A stretch of 64,000 nucleotides of DNA from Streptomyces tubercidicus (GTDB lineage: Bacteria > Actinomycetota > Actinomycetes > Streptomycetales > Streptomycetaceae): NCBI RefSeq assembly GCF_027497495.1, contig NZ_CP114205.1:6014001-6078000 (forward strand), read 5' to 3'. This document shows positions 23,659 through 30,826 of the stretch, piece after piece. The notes beneath the pieces were generated by a model. That model was not told the origin of the DNA. It searched no databases and saw only the letters and a program-made list of their open reading frames with translations. The position numbers and the translations under genes were made by a program. Every line of letters starts with the position of its first letter. The first letter of the stretch is position 1.

Positions 23659-25092
23659 ATGTCTGCCTCCGCCGTTGCCGCCGACCGCTCCGTCTGTGCC
23701 CCGCTGCCGGTTCTCGGCCGGGATGTCCGCGTCCCGCTCGTGACCGGCGGCGAGGTCGACTACGCCGCGCTGGACTACGCCGCCAGCGCCCCCGCGCTCC
23801 AGCGGGTCTGGGACGATGTGGCCGCCTACGCCCCGTACTACGGCAGCGTGCACCGCGGCGCCGGATACCTCTCGCAGCTCTCCACCGACCTCTTCGAGAA
23901 CAGCCGCCGCACCGTCGCAGAGTTCCTCGGCTGCCGCATCGAAGGGGGCCCGGGCGAAGCCCGGTCCAGCAAGGGCGGTGGCGGGCGACGGGAGGGCGAC
24001 CAGGTCGTCTTCACTCGCTCCACCACCGACTCGCTGAACCTGCTCGCCTCCGTACTCCCGCAGGGCACCCGGGTGTTCGTCTTCGAGACCGAACACCACG
24101 CCTCGCTGCTGCCGTGGGAGCAGCGCACGGACGTCACGGTGACCTACCTCAACGCCCCGCGCACCCCGCAGCAGGCGGTCGACACCCTGGAGAAGGCGCT
24201 GGCCGCCCGCGAGCCCTACGGCCCGGCGCTGGTCTGTGTGACCGGTGCGTCGAATGTGACCGGTGAGCTGTGGCCGGTGCGGGAGCTGGCGGCCGCCGCG
24301 CATGCGCACGGCGCCCGGATCGTGCTGGACGCCGCGCAGCTCGTCCCGCACCACCCGGTGGACCTCGGCGAACTGGACGTCGACTGGGTCGCCTTCTCCG
24401 GCCACAAGCTCTACGCGCCGTTCGGCGCCGGGGTGCTGGCCGGCCGCGCGGACTGGTTGAAGGACGCCGCACCGTACCTGGCGGGCGGCGGCGCCAGCCG
24501 CAAGGTCTCCCGGCGCACGGACGGCGGGGTGGACGTCGAGTGGCACACCACCGCGGCCCGGCACGAGGCCGGTTCCCCCAACGTCATCGGCGTCTACGCC
24601 ATCGCCTCGGCCTGCCGCGCACTCACCGAGGCCGGCTTCGACGGCCTGGTCGCCCGCGAACAGGAGCTGATCACCCGCCTCCGCACCGGCCTGGCCGAGG
24701 TGCCCGAGGTCACCGTGCTCTCCCTCTTCGGCGACGACGCCGCCCGGGTCGGCGTCCTCTCCTTCGTCGTCGACGGCTGGAACAGCTCCCACTTCGCGGC
24801 CGCCCTGTCGGCTGAGTACGGCATCGGCGTCCGCGACGGCCTCTTCTGCGCCCACCCCCTGGTCCGCACCCTCCTGGGCACCGCCCCCCAGGACCCCGGC
24901 GAGTGCGGCGCCCCCGACGCGGCCCCCGGCGAGAAGTCCCTCAACGCCATCCGCGTCAGCGTGGGCGTTGGCACGCCGGATGAGCACGTCGACCGCTTCC
25001 TCCGCGCGGTCAAGGAACTGGTGACCAACGGCGCCCGCTGGAACTACCAGACAGAGGACGGCCGTTGCGTCCCCGCGCGGAGCGCGGACTAA
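23659..25092 (+). CDS. Class V PLP-dependent aminotransferase / cysteine desulfurase-like
   Basis: A 477-residue fold-type I PLP enzyme of the SufS/CsdA/IscS-like class. It has YAASAPALQRVWDDV at the N-terminus, FTRSTTDSLNLLASVLPQG, FVFETEHHASLLPWE, RIVLDAAQLVPHHPVDL, the PLP lysine in FSGHKLYAPFGAGVLAG, GSPNVIGVYAI, and a C-terminal domain with GLFCAHPLVR. Control by a SAM-IV riboswitch points to sulfur amino acid metabolism rather than Fe-S assembly, but the exact reaction is unknown. An in-frame Gly/Arg-rich insert at about residues 95-115 interrupts the core and looks recently acquired. ATG with GGGAG upstream. A large nested palindrome follows 2 bases after the stop. Confidence 0.88.
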   Translation: MSASAVAADRSVCAPLPVLGRDVRVPLVTGGEVDYAALDYAASAPALQRVWDDVAAYAPYYGSVHRGAGYLSQLSTDLFENSRRTVAEFLGCRIEGGPGEARSSKGGGGRREGDQVVFTRSTTDSLNLLASVLPQGTRVFVFETEHHASLLPWEQRTDVTVTYLNAPRTPQQAVDTLEKALAAREPYGPALVCVTGASNVTGELWPVRELAAAAHAHGARIVLDAAQLVPHHPVDLGELDVDWVAFSGHKLYAPFGAGVLAGRADWLKDAAPYLAGGGASRKVSRRTDGGVDVEWHTTAARHEAGSPNVIGVYAIASACRALTEAGFDGLVAREQELITRLRTGLAEVPEVTVLSLFGDDAARVGVLSFVVDGWNSSHFAAALSAEYGIGVRDGLFCAHPLVRTLLGTAPQDPGECGAPDAAPGEKSLNAIRVSVGVGTPDEHVDRFLRAVKELVTNGARWNYQTEDGRCVPARSAD

Positions 25093-25094
25093 TT

Positions 25095-25241
25095 CCCACG
25101 TTTTCGGCTTTCCCGCCGTTTCGGTTTCTCGCCGTTGCTCCCCCACTGCCTGAAGGGCGTGGGGGAGCAACGGCGGGTGCACCGCGCAAGCGGGCAACAC
25201 ACGGCGAGCAACACCCACGGCGGGACGGCCGAAAACGTGGG
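25095..25241. repeat. Nested palindromic element, copy B, between convergent genes
   Basis: The outer arms 25095-25118 and 25218-25241 are inverted copies matching at 22 of 24 positions (core CCCACGTTTTCGGC). Inside is a perfect 17-bp hairpin (25130-25146 with 25159-25175) with a 12-nt loop. The element exactly fills the gap between the PLP enzyme and the Lrp-type gene and can act as a terminator for both. Related copies lie at 5833 and 58066. Confidence 0.85.
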
Positions 25242-25252
25242 AAAAAGACGGG

Positions 25253-25534
25253 CTACGCTTCGAGCCCGATCGCAAAGGCCGCCTCAAGGTCATGCTGGGA
25301 ATACGTGCGGAACGCAATATGCGTCTCCGTCGAGGCCACGCCGGGGATTTTGCTGATGCGGCCGGGGATGACGTCCGCGAGGTCATCGTGGGCGGCGACC
25401 CGGACCATGGCGATCAGGTCGTGGGCGCCGGTGACCGAGTAGACCTCGCTGACGCCGTCCAGCGCGGCGATCTTCTCGGCGATCTCCGGGATCTGGTCCA
25501 CGTTGGTCTTGATGAGCACGATCGACGTGATCAC
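25253..25534 (-). CDS. Stand-alone Lrp/AsnC ligand-binding (RAM) domain protein
   Basis: A 93-residue protein made only of the AsnC/Lrp effector-binding alpha-beta sandwich: ITSIVLIKTNVDQIPEIAEKI, GVSEVYSVTGAHDLIAMVRV and HIAFRTYSQHDLEAAFAIGLE. There is no helix-turn-helix. Such short Lrp-like proteins bind amino acids and form dimers or larger rings; they may modulate a full-length Lrp. The GTG start overlaps the rhomboid stop by 4 nt (GTGA), so the two are translationally coupled. Confidence 0.9.
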   Translation of the reverse strand: MITSIVLIKTNVDQIPEIAEKIAALDGVSEVYSVTGAHDLIAMVRVAAHDDLADVIPGRISKIPGVASTETHIAFRTYSQHDLEAAFAIGLEA

Positions 25535-26310
25535 GGCTGGCTCTCTTCCTCGGTCGCCCGGTCGTTCGCCCTGGTGGCCCCCACACTATCCCTCCGGTAG
25601 CGGGCCCAGGCGTACAGGAAGCCGAGGGCGAAGCCGATGACATGGGCGAGGTAGGCGACGCCGGGGCCGCGGGGGTCGTCTTGGGCGGCCTGCCACTGGA
25701 GGACGAACCAGAACAGCAGCACGAGCCAGGCGGGGAAGCGCAGCGGCAGGAAGAAGAGGAACGGGAAGAGGCTGGTGACCCGGGCCGTGGGAAACAGGTA
25801 GAGGAAGGCGCCCAGTACGCCGGAGATCGAGCCGGAGGCGCCTACCAGCGTCTGGCCCGAGTCGGCGTGCGCGGCCGCGTAGCCGAGCAGCGCCAGGTAG
25901 CCGATGATGAGGTAAAAGGCGGTGAACGGCAGCCGGCCCATGCGCGCCTCGGCCATCGCGCCGAAGACGTACAGGAACAGCACGTTGCCGAGCAGGTGCA
26001 GCCAGCTGGCGTGCACGAACAGCGCGGTGAGCGGGGTGATCAGGGCCCGTAACGAGCCGCTCCACAGATCCAGCGGGATCACCCCCCACCGCTCGAAATA
26101 GGCGGTCTGGGCCTTCAGCAGGGCGCCGCCGGTGCCGTATATCCGGTTCAGGCCGGAGGCGGGGCCGAGCACGAAGACCGCACAGCACAGGCCGATCAGC
26201 ACATTCGTCATCCGCGAGAACACCGCGGTCAGGGACCGGGTGGGGTGCGGACGGCGGGGGAGGAGACCGGACGAGCGGGGAGAACGGGGTGAGGGGGCCG
26301 GCGCCGTCAT
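25531..26310 (-). CDS. Rhomboid-family intramembrane serine protease
   Basis: About 259 residues with at least six membrane helices. The catalytic Ser lies in GASGSISGVLGAF and the catalytic His in HVIGFALGFLYAW. The conserved loop ahead (FVHASWLHLLGNVLFLYVFG) carries the HxxxN-type His and Asn seen in rhomboids. It cleaves membrane proteins within or next to their helices; the substrate is unknown. The ATG at 26310 starts the TAPAPSPRSPRSS tail; the frame also allows a GTG at 26370 that would add a Cys/His-containing stretch (CPDCPHVSHDH), and neither has a good ribosome site. It precedes the Lrp-domain gene in a two-gene operon and diverges from the zinc-ribbon gene. Confidence 0.88.
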   Translation of the reverse strand: MTAPAPSPRSPRSSGLLPRRPHPTRSLTAVFSRMTNVLIGLCCAVFVLGPASGLNRIYGTGGALLKAQTAYFERWGVIPLDLWSGSLRALITPLTALFVHASWLHLLGNVLFLYVFGAMAEARMGRLPFTAFYLIIGYLALLGYAAAHADSGQTLVGASGSISGVLGAFLYLFPTARVTSLFPFLFFLPLRFPAWLVLLFWFVLQWQAAQDDPRGPGVAYLAHVIGFALGFLYAWARYRRDSVGATRANDRATEEESQP

Positions 26311-26504
26311 GAAGTGATCATGGCTCACATGCGGGCAATCGGGACAGAGTGCCTCGCCGTGTCCCGGCACCCGGGCGGGGCCCCACCGGCCCCCCGTCAG
26401 GCCGTAGGGTTACAGGCAGTACTTTGCGTACTTCCGCAGTCCGACGGCGCACCGCGTGAACCGCGCAGCAGCACATGACGACGAGCACGAAAGAGGACGA
26501 CACC

Positions 26505-26744
26505 ATGTCTGTTCCCCTGCCGACGGCCGAAACCCGATGGCGCTGCACGCTGTGCGGCAACCTCACGCGTTTCGACGTGACCCGGCGGTCCAAGGCGGTG
26601 GAGTACGTCCACCTGGATCTGGCCGGGGAGCCGAAGGTGGAGGAGCGCGAGGTCCTCAGTGAGAGCATCGAGTCCGTGCGCTGCCGCTGGTGCAACGCGG
26701 TCGACCAGATCGAGCTGGTGGACCGTCCGGGCGCGAACGCCTGA
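26505..26744 (+). CDS. Small zinc-ribbon-like protein
   Basis: A 79-residue protein with two CxxC knuckles (WRCTLCGNLTRFDV and VRCRWCNAVDQIELV) about 40 residues apart, forming a likely zinc ribbon around a short acidic segment. The protein appears actinobacterial. The ATG at 26505 has AGAGGA about 10 nt upstream. It precedes the NYN-domain gene by 18 bases, so the two form an operon. A nucleic-acid- or protein-binding helper of the NYN protein is a reasonable inference. Confidence 0.8.
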   Translation: MSVPLPTAETRWRCTLCGNLTRFDVTRRSKAVEYVHLDLAGEPKVEEREVLSESIESVRCRWCNAVDQIELVDRPGANA

Positions 26745-26762
26745 GATCGGAGCGATGCAGCC

Positions 26763-28136
26763 GTGGTGGACCGTCCAGAAGGGGAGCCGGGGGCCCAGCG
26801 TGACGACGTACCCGAGGGTGCGGCGGACGAGGTGCTCGACCGACCGCTGCCCGAGGGCGTACGGCGCCGGGTCGTGGCGCTCACCGCGGAGTCGTTCGGC
26901 GCGCTGACGGTCGCCGAACTCCCGCCCCCGCTGCGGCAGTACGCCCGGTTCACCCCGACCCGCCGGGCAAAGTTCGCCGGAAACGCGATGGCCGCGGCGC
27001 TGGAGAGCGACGCGGTCTTCCGGCAGCGGATCGCGGGCAAGCTGCACGAGGCACAGCCGGAGCTGGCCTCGGCGCTGGAGCACGGGCATCCGCCCGCGGC
27101 CGCCGATCCGCTGGATGTCGCGGCGGCGGCCTATGTGCTGCGCCCGGAGGGCTGGGTCAAGCTCGTCACGGCGGCCGGCGAGGAGGCCCAGCGGGCGCGT
27201 GCGGAGCGGGCCGGTGAGGAGGCCGAGCGGGAGCTGGCCCGGCTGCGTGAGGAGCTGGCGCAGGCGCGGGGCGAGGCCCGTACGGAGGCCGACCGGATCC
27301 GGGTGGACCTGGACGCCGCGCGCAAGGAGAACGAGTCGCTGCGGCGCAAGCTGCGCAGTGCGCTGAGCGACGTCAAGCGCGGGGAGGCCGCGGTCCGCAA
27401 GGCCGAGGCGGCGCTGGCGGAGGAGCGGGACCGGGCGGCCACCGAGAAGGCCGCGGGGGACAGTGAGGCGCGCCGGCTCAAGGGCCGGATCGCCGAGGCC
27501 GAGGCGGCGCTGGAGGCCAGCCGGCGGTCCGCCCGCGAGGGCCGCAGCGTCGAGGACATGCGGCTGCGGCTGCTGCTGGACACGGTCCTGGACGCGGCGC
27601 AGGGGCTGCGCCGCGAACTGGCCCTGCCGCCCGCGAATGTCCACCCGGCGGACACCGTCGAGGCGGTCGCGCCGGGGCGGATGACGCCCAAGGACATCGC
27701 GACCCGGGCGCTGTCGGAGATGGATCCGGCGCTGCTCGATCAGCTTCTCGCCCTGCCGCAGGCGCATTTGGTGGTGGATGGCTACAACGTCACCAAAACC
27801 GGCTATCCGACCATGCCGCTCGAAAAGCAGCGGCTGCGGCTGCTGGGCGGTCTCGCGGTGCTGGCGGCGCAGACCGGCGCGGAGATGACCTGTGTCTTCG
27901 ACGGGGCGGAGTTGGCGGCGCCGGTGCTGCTCGCGCCGCCGCGCGGGGTCCGGGTGCTGTTCAGCAAACCGGGCGTAACGGCCGATGAGTTGATTCGTCA
28001 GCTGGTAAGGGCCGAACCGCCCGGCCGTCCGGTCGTCGTGGTCTCCACGGACCGGGAAGTGGCCGACGGTGTGGCGAAGGCCGGGGCGCGCCCGGTCGCA
28101 TCGGCGCTGCTCCTCAAGCGACTTGCCCGGACCTGA
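26763..28136 (+). CDS. NYN-domain (PIN-like RNase fold) protein with coiled coil
   Basis: A 457-residue protein in three parts. The N-terminal domain (residues 30-140) has GVRRRVVALTAESFGALTVAELP and FTPTRRAKFAGNAMAAALE. A long charged coiled coil follows (about residues 145-265), rich in Arg, Glu and Ala. The C-terminal NYN domain (about 320-457) starts with AHLVVDGYNVTKTGYP, whose Asp and Asn are typical of the PIN-like nuclease fold; further acids occur in TCVFDGAE and VVVSTDREVADG. NYN proteins cut or bind RNA (YacP/Rae1 relatives). GTG start with GGAG about 10 nt upstream, directly behind the zinc-ribbon gene. Target RNA unknown. Confidence 0.9.
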   Translation: MVDRPEGEPGAQRDDVPEGAADEVLDRPLPEGVRRRVVALTAESFGALTVAELPPPLRQYARFTPTRRAKFAGNAMAAALESDAVFRQRIAGKLHEAQPELASALEHGHPPAAADPLDVAAAAYVLRPEGWVKLVTAAGEEAQRARAERAGEEAERELARLREELAQARGEARTEADRIRVDLDAARKENESLRRKLRSALSDVKRGEAAVRKAEAALAEERDRAATEKAAGDSEARRLKGRIAEAEAALEASRRSAREGRSVEDMRLRLLLDTVLDAAQGLRRELALPPANVHPADTVEAVAPGRMTPKDIATRALSEMDPALLDQLLALPQAHLVVDGYNVTKTGYPTMPLEKQRLRLLGGLAVLAAQTGAEMTCVFDGAELAAPVLLAPPRGVRVLFSKPGVTADELIRQLVRAEPPGRPVVVVSTDREVADGVAKAGARPVASALLLKRLART

Positions 28137-28188
28137 CGCCCCTCCCGCCGGATGCGCCCGGGGCCGGAAATCGCCTGTCACCCGTATC

Positions 28189-28208
28189 TGAGCGTCAGTT
28201 GACGCTCA
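28189..28208. promoter_or_regulatory. Inverted repeat TGAGCGTC-AGTT-GACGCTCA
   Basis: A perfect 8-bp inverted repeat lies 53 bases after the NYN gene stop and about 60 bases before the promoter of the NlpC/P60 gene. It could be a small terminator or an operator; no T-run follows directly. Confidence 0.4.
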
Positions 28209-28267
28209 CTGCCTGTGTGACGTTGGTAAAGGATGGGGCTGGTGGCGCAGTTTTTTCCGGTGAGGAT

Positions 28268-28297
28268 TTGAAGCGATCACAGCTCGGTTACTAAGGT
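28268..28297 (+). promoter_or_regulatory. Promoter of the first NlpC/P60 gene
   Basis: TTGAAG (28268-28273) and TAAGGT (28292-28297) are separated by 18 bp, a good vegetative-sigma match. The predicted start near 28304 gives a leader of about 130 nt that holds the riboswitch. Confidence 0.5.
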
Positions 28298-28332
28298 CAG
28301 CCCCGAACCTTCATGAATCTGATCATCCAACC

Positions 28333-28416
28333 GGGATGAGCTGTGAAGGTACCGCCGAGTCCGCGGCGTTCACGCGGAGCCGGGGCTCATCCCCCCACTT
28401 CCCGGTAGGCGGCTGG
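28333..28416 (+). promoter_or_regulatory. Probable c-di-AMP (ydaO-type) riboswitch
   Basis: The leader ahead of the first NlpC/P60 gene contains CCGCCGAGTCC, then a hairpin TCCGCG (28360-28365) with CGCGGA (28373-28378), then GCCGGGG and a C-rich complement, closing with GGCGG (28408-28412) against CCGCC (28352-28356). The order GCCGAGTCC - stem - GGAGCCGGGG is the hallmark of the actinobacterial ydaO motif. This is known upstream of resuscitation factor and other wall hydrolase genes in Streptomyces, where c-di-AMP lowers expression. The boundaries are approximate. Confidence 0.65.
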
Positions 28417-28437
28417 AGGAAGAAGGAGCTCGCCCCC

Positions 28438-29463
28438 GTGGCGTCCCACCGTCGACCCAAGCAGCCGAGCCGTACCCGCGTGACCGTGCTCACCGCCACC
28501 GCCGCGGCCGCCGTGGCTCTCTCGTCCCAGGCCGCCCAGGCCGATCCCCACCAGTCGAAGAAGGACGTCAAGTCCGAGGTCGACAAGCTCTACGGGGAGG
28601 CCGAGCAGGCCACCGAGAAGTACAACGGCGTCAAGGAGCAGCAGGAGAAGCTCCAGAAGGAGGTCGACGACCTCCAGGACAAGGTGGCCCGCGGCCAGGG
28701 TGAGCTCAACCAGCTCCGCAAGGGCCTCGGCGCCGTCGCCTCCGGCCAGTACCGCAGCGGCAGCATCGACCCCTCGGTCCAGCTGTTCCTCTCCGGCGAC
28801 CCGGACAGCTACCTCGAAAAGGCCGCCACGCTCGACCAGTTGAGCGGCAAGCAGGCCGACCAGCTGAAGACCATCGCGGACAAGCAGCGCCGGCTCGCCC
28901 AGGAGCGCGCGGAGGCCGCGGGCAAGATCGAGGACCTCTCCGAGACCCGTAAGGCGCTCGGTGACAAGAAGGACGAGATCAAGGGCAAGCTCGGCAAGGC
29001 GCAGGACCTGCTGAACACCCTGACGGCCAAGGAGCGGGCGGCCATGCAGGCCGAGGAGAACCGCGCCGACCGCAGCAATGAGCGGGTCAACCTCGGCGAT
29101 GACGTACCGGCTTCGCAGCGCGGTGCGGCCGCCCTGCAGGCCGCCCAGGGGAAGATAGGGTCGCCGTACGTCTGGGGCGCCACCGGCCCGTCGTCCTTCG
29201 ACTGCTCGGGTCTGACCTCCTGGGCGTACCAGCAGGCCGGCCAGTCGCTGCCGCGCACCTCGCAGGCGCAGGCCAACGCCGGTACCCGCATCAGCTCGCA
29301 GAGCGCCCTCAAGCCCGGCGACCTGGTGCTCTTCTACGGCGACCTGCACCACATCGGCCTCTACGCGGGCAACGGCCAGGTGCTGCACGCGCCGAAGCCG
29401 GGCGCCTCGGTGCGCTACGAGCCGATCGGCAATATGCCGTTCGCGTTCGGTGTGCGGGTCTGA
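28438..29463 (+). CDS. NlpC/P60 peptidoglycan endopeptidase (paralog 1)
   Basis: A 341-residue secreted wall hydrolase with a signal peptide (RVTVLTATAAAAVALSSQAAQA), then a long coiled coil (about residues 45-205; SEVDKLYGEAEQATEKYNG, KEQQEKLQKEVDDLQDKV). The C-terminal NlpC/P60 domain has the catalytic Cys in PSSFDCSGLTSWAY, the His in DLHHIGLYAGNGQVLHAPKPG, and a second polar residue downstream. It resembles mycobacterial RipA/RipD-type enzymes that cut D-Glu-mDAP links. The GTG at 28438 is chosen because AAGGAG precedes it and the family begins VASHRR. A riboswitch leader sits just upstream. A close paralog follows in tandem. Confidence 0.93.
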   Translation: MASHRRPKQPSRTRVTVLTATAAAAVALSSQAAQADPHQSKKDVKSEVDKLYGEAEQATEKYNGVKEQQEKLQKEVDDLQDKVARGQGELNQLRKGLGAVASGQYRSGSIDPSVQLFLSGDPDSYLEKAATLDQLSGKQADQLKTIADKQRRLAQERAEAAGKIEDLSETRKALGDKKDEIKGKLGKAQDLLNTLTAKERAAMQAEENRADRSNERVNLGDDVPASQRGAAALQAAQGKIGSPYVWGATGPSSFDCSGLTSWAYQQAGQSLPRTSQAQANAGTRISSQSALKPGDLVLFYGDLHHIGLYAGNGQVLHAPKPGASVRYEPIGNMPFAFGVRV

Positions 29464-29560
29464 AAAGCCGCTGAAGCGCCCCTGAGAAGCCGCTGAAAGG
29501 CCGTACCACCGCCTCAACCTGCCGCCCGAACGGGCGAATTGCGGCCTCGGCCGCGGACCT

Positions 29561-29606
29561 GCCGCCCCGCCGGTGACCTGCACAGTCACCGGCGGGGCGG
29601 CTTTTT
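29561..29606 (+). terminator. Strong intrinsic terminator between the NlpC/P60 paralogs
   Basis: A perfect 17-bp G/C stem (29561-29577 with 29585-29601) has a 7-nt loop and is followed by five T (29602-29606), the only textbook T-tract terminator of this size in the window. It makes the second paralog a separate transcription unit. Confidence 0.92.
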
Positions 29607-29728
29607 GTGGGCGAAAAGCGCGCTTTGGCCGGTGTGCACCGGCGCCGTTACTGTCTGCCCTCGCAGATCCCGGTTCACCGACCGCCCTCCCGGGGCGGCA
29701 GGGGCTGCACGGAAGGAGTGCGGCCCTC

Positions 29729-30775
29729 GTGGTGTCCCACCGCCGTACCTCACAGCACGCCCAGACCACCCTCACCGGGATCACCGTGGTGTCGGCCGCC
29801 CTGGCGACCGCGGCCGCCGCCCTGTCGGCGCCACCGGCCGCCGCCGACCCCGCGGGCCACCCGTCCGCCGGCCGGGAGGCGGCGGCCGCACGGGTCGACA
29901 GCCTCTACGTAGAGGCCGAGCGGGCCACCGAGAAGTACAACGGCGCGCAGGCCCGGACCAAGGAGCTGCGGCACGAGGTGGCCGCCCTCCAGGACCACAC
30001 CGCCCGCGCCCAGGAGCGGGTCAACCGGATGCGCGGCCGGCTGGGCGCACTGGCCGCCGCCCAGTACCGGTCCGGCGGGATCGACCCCACGGTCCGGCTG
30101 ATGCTCTCCGAACGGCCCGACACCTACCTGGAGAAGGCCGCCGCGCTCGACCGGCTCGGCCACAGTCAGGCCGAGGAGCTGCACGGCCTTAGGACGGCCC
30201 AGCGCCGCCTGGAGCAGCAGCGCAGCGAGACCGCCAGGAAGCTCACGGAGCTGGAGGCCGGCCGCCGGGCCGTCGCCCGCCACAAGAGGGACGTACAGCG
30301 CAAGCTGGCCACCGCGCGGCGGCTGCTGAACGCGCTCCCCAAACGCGACCGGGCGGCCTACGACCGGGCCTCCCGGAGCGACGGGCACCGCGAGGCGGCC
30401 CCGGACCTGCGTGGCGCCGTGCCGGACTCCGGGCGGGCCGCGGCCGCCGTCGCCGCGGTGCGCGCCGCGGTCGGCCGCCCGTACGCCTGGGGGAGCAGCG
30501 GCCCCTCGTCCTTCGACTGCTCCGGACTCACCCAATGGGCCTACGGCCGGGCCGGAGTCTCCCTGCCGCGTACCTCCCAGGCCCAGCGGGGCGCCGGCCG
30601 GACGGTGCCGCCCGGCCGGATGCGCCCCGGTGACCTGGTCATCTACCGTTCGGACGCCAGTCATGTCGGGATGTACGTCGGCAACGGCCAAGTGGTGCAC
30701 GCGCCCCACCCCGGCGCCCGGGTCCGCTACGACCCGGTCGGGATGATGCCGATCTCGTCCGTCACCAGGCCCTGA
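29729..30775 (+). CDS. NlpC/P60 peptidoglycan endopeptidase (paralog 2)
   Basis: A 348-residue tandem paralog of the preceding enzyme with the same order: signal peptide (TGITVVSAALATAAAALSAPPAAA), coiled coil opening RVDSLYVEAERATEKYNG, and NlpC/P60 domain with catalytic Cys in PSSFDCSGLTQWAY and His in ASHVGMYVGNGQVVHAPHPG. Compared with paralog 1, Lys is widely replaced by Arg and the linker before the catalytic domain differs. GTG 29729 (VVSHRR) aligns with the start of paralog 1 and has GGAAGGAG 10 nt upstream. No riboswitch-like leader is visible, so the two copies probably differ in control. Confidence 0.92.
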   Translation: MVSHRRTSQHAQTTLTGITVVSAALATAAAALSAPPAAADPAGHPSAGREAAAARVDSLYVEAERATEKYNGAQARTKELRHEVAALQDHTARAQERVNRMRGRLGALAAAQYRSGGIDPTVRLMLSERPDTYLEKAAALDRLGHSQAEELHGLRTAQRRLEQQRSETARKLTELEAGRRAVARHKRDVQRKLATARRLLNALPKRDRAAYDRASRSDGHREAAPDLRGAVPDSGRAAAAVAAVRAAVGRPYAWGSSGPSSFDCSGLTQWAYGRAGVSLPRTSQAQRGAGRTVPPGRMRPGDLVIYRSDASHVGMYVGNGQVVHAPHPGARVRYDPVGMMPISSVTRP

Positions 30776-30826
30776 GGCGCAGCTCAGCGTTTTTGCCCGG
30801 ACCGGGCCGGATCTACGATCGTCCGC

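Noticed and set aside
29607..29728. Second c-di-AMP riboswitch before NlpC/P60 paralog 2
   Set aside because: The leader lacks the GCCGAGTCC - stem - GGAGCCGGGG order seen before paralog 1.
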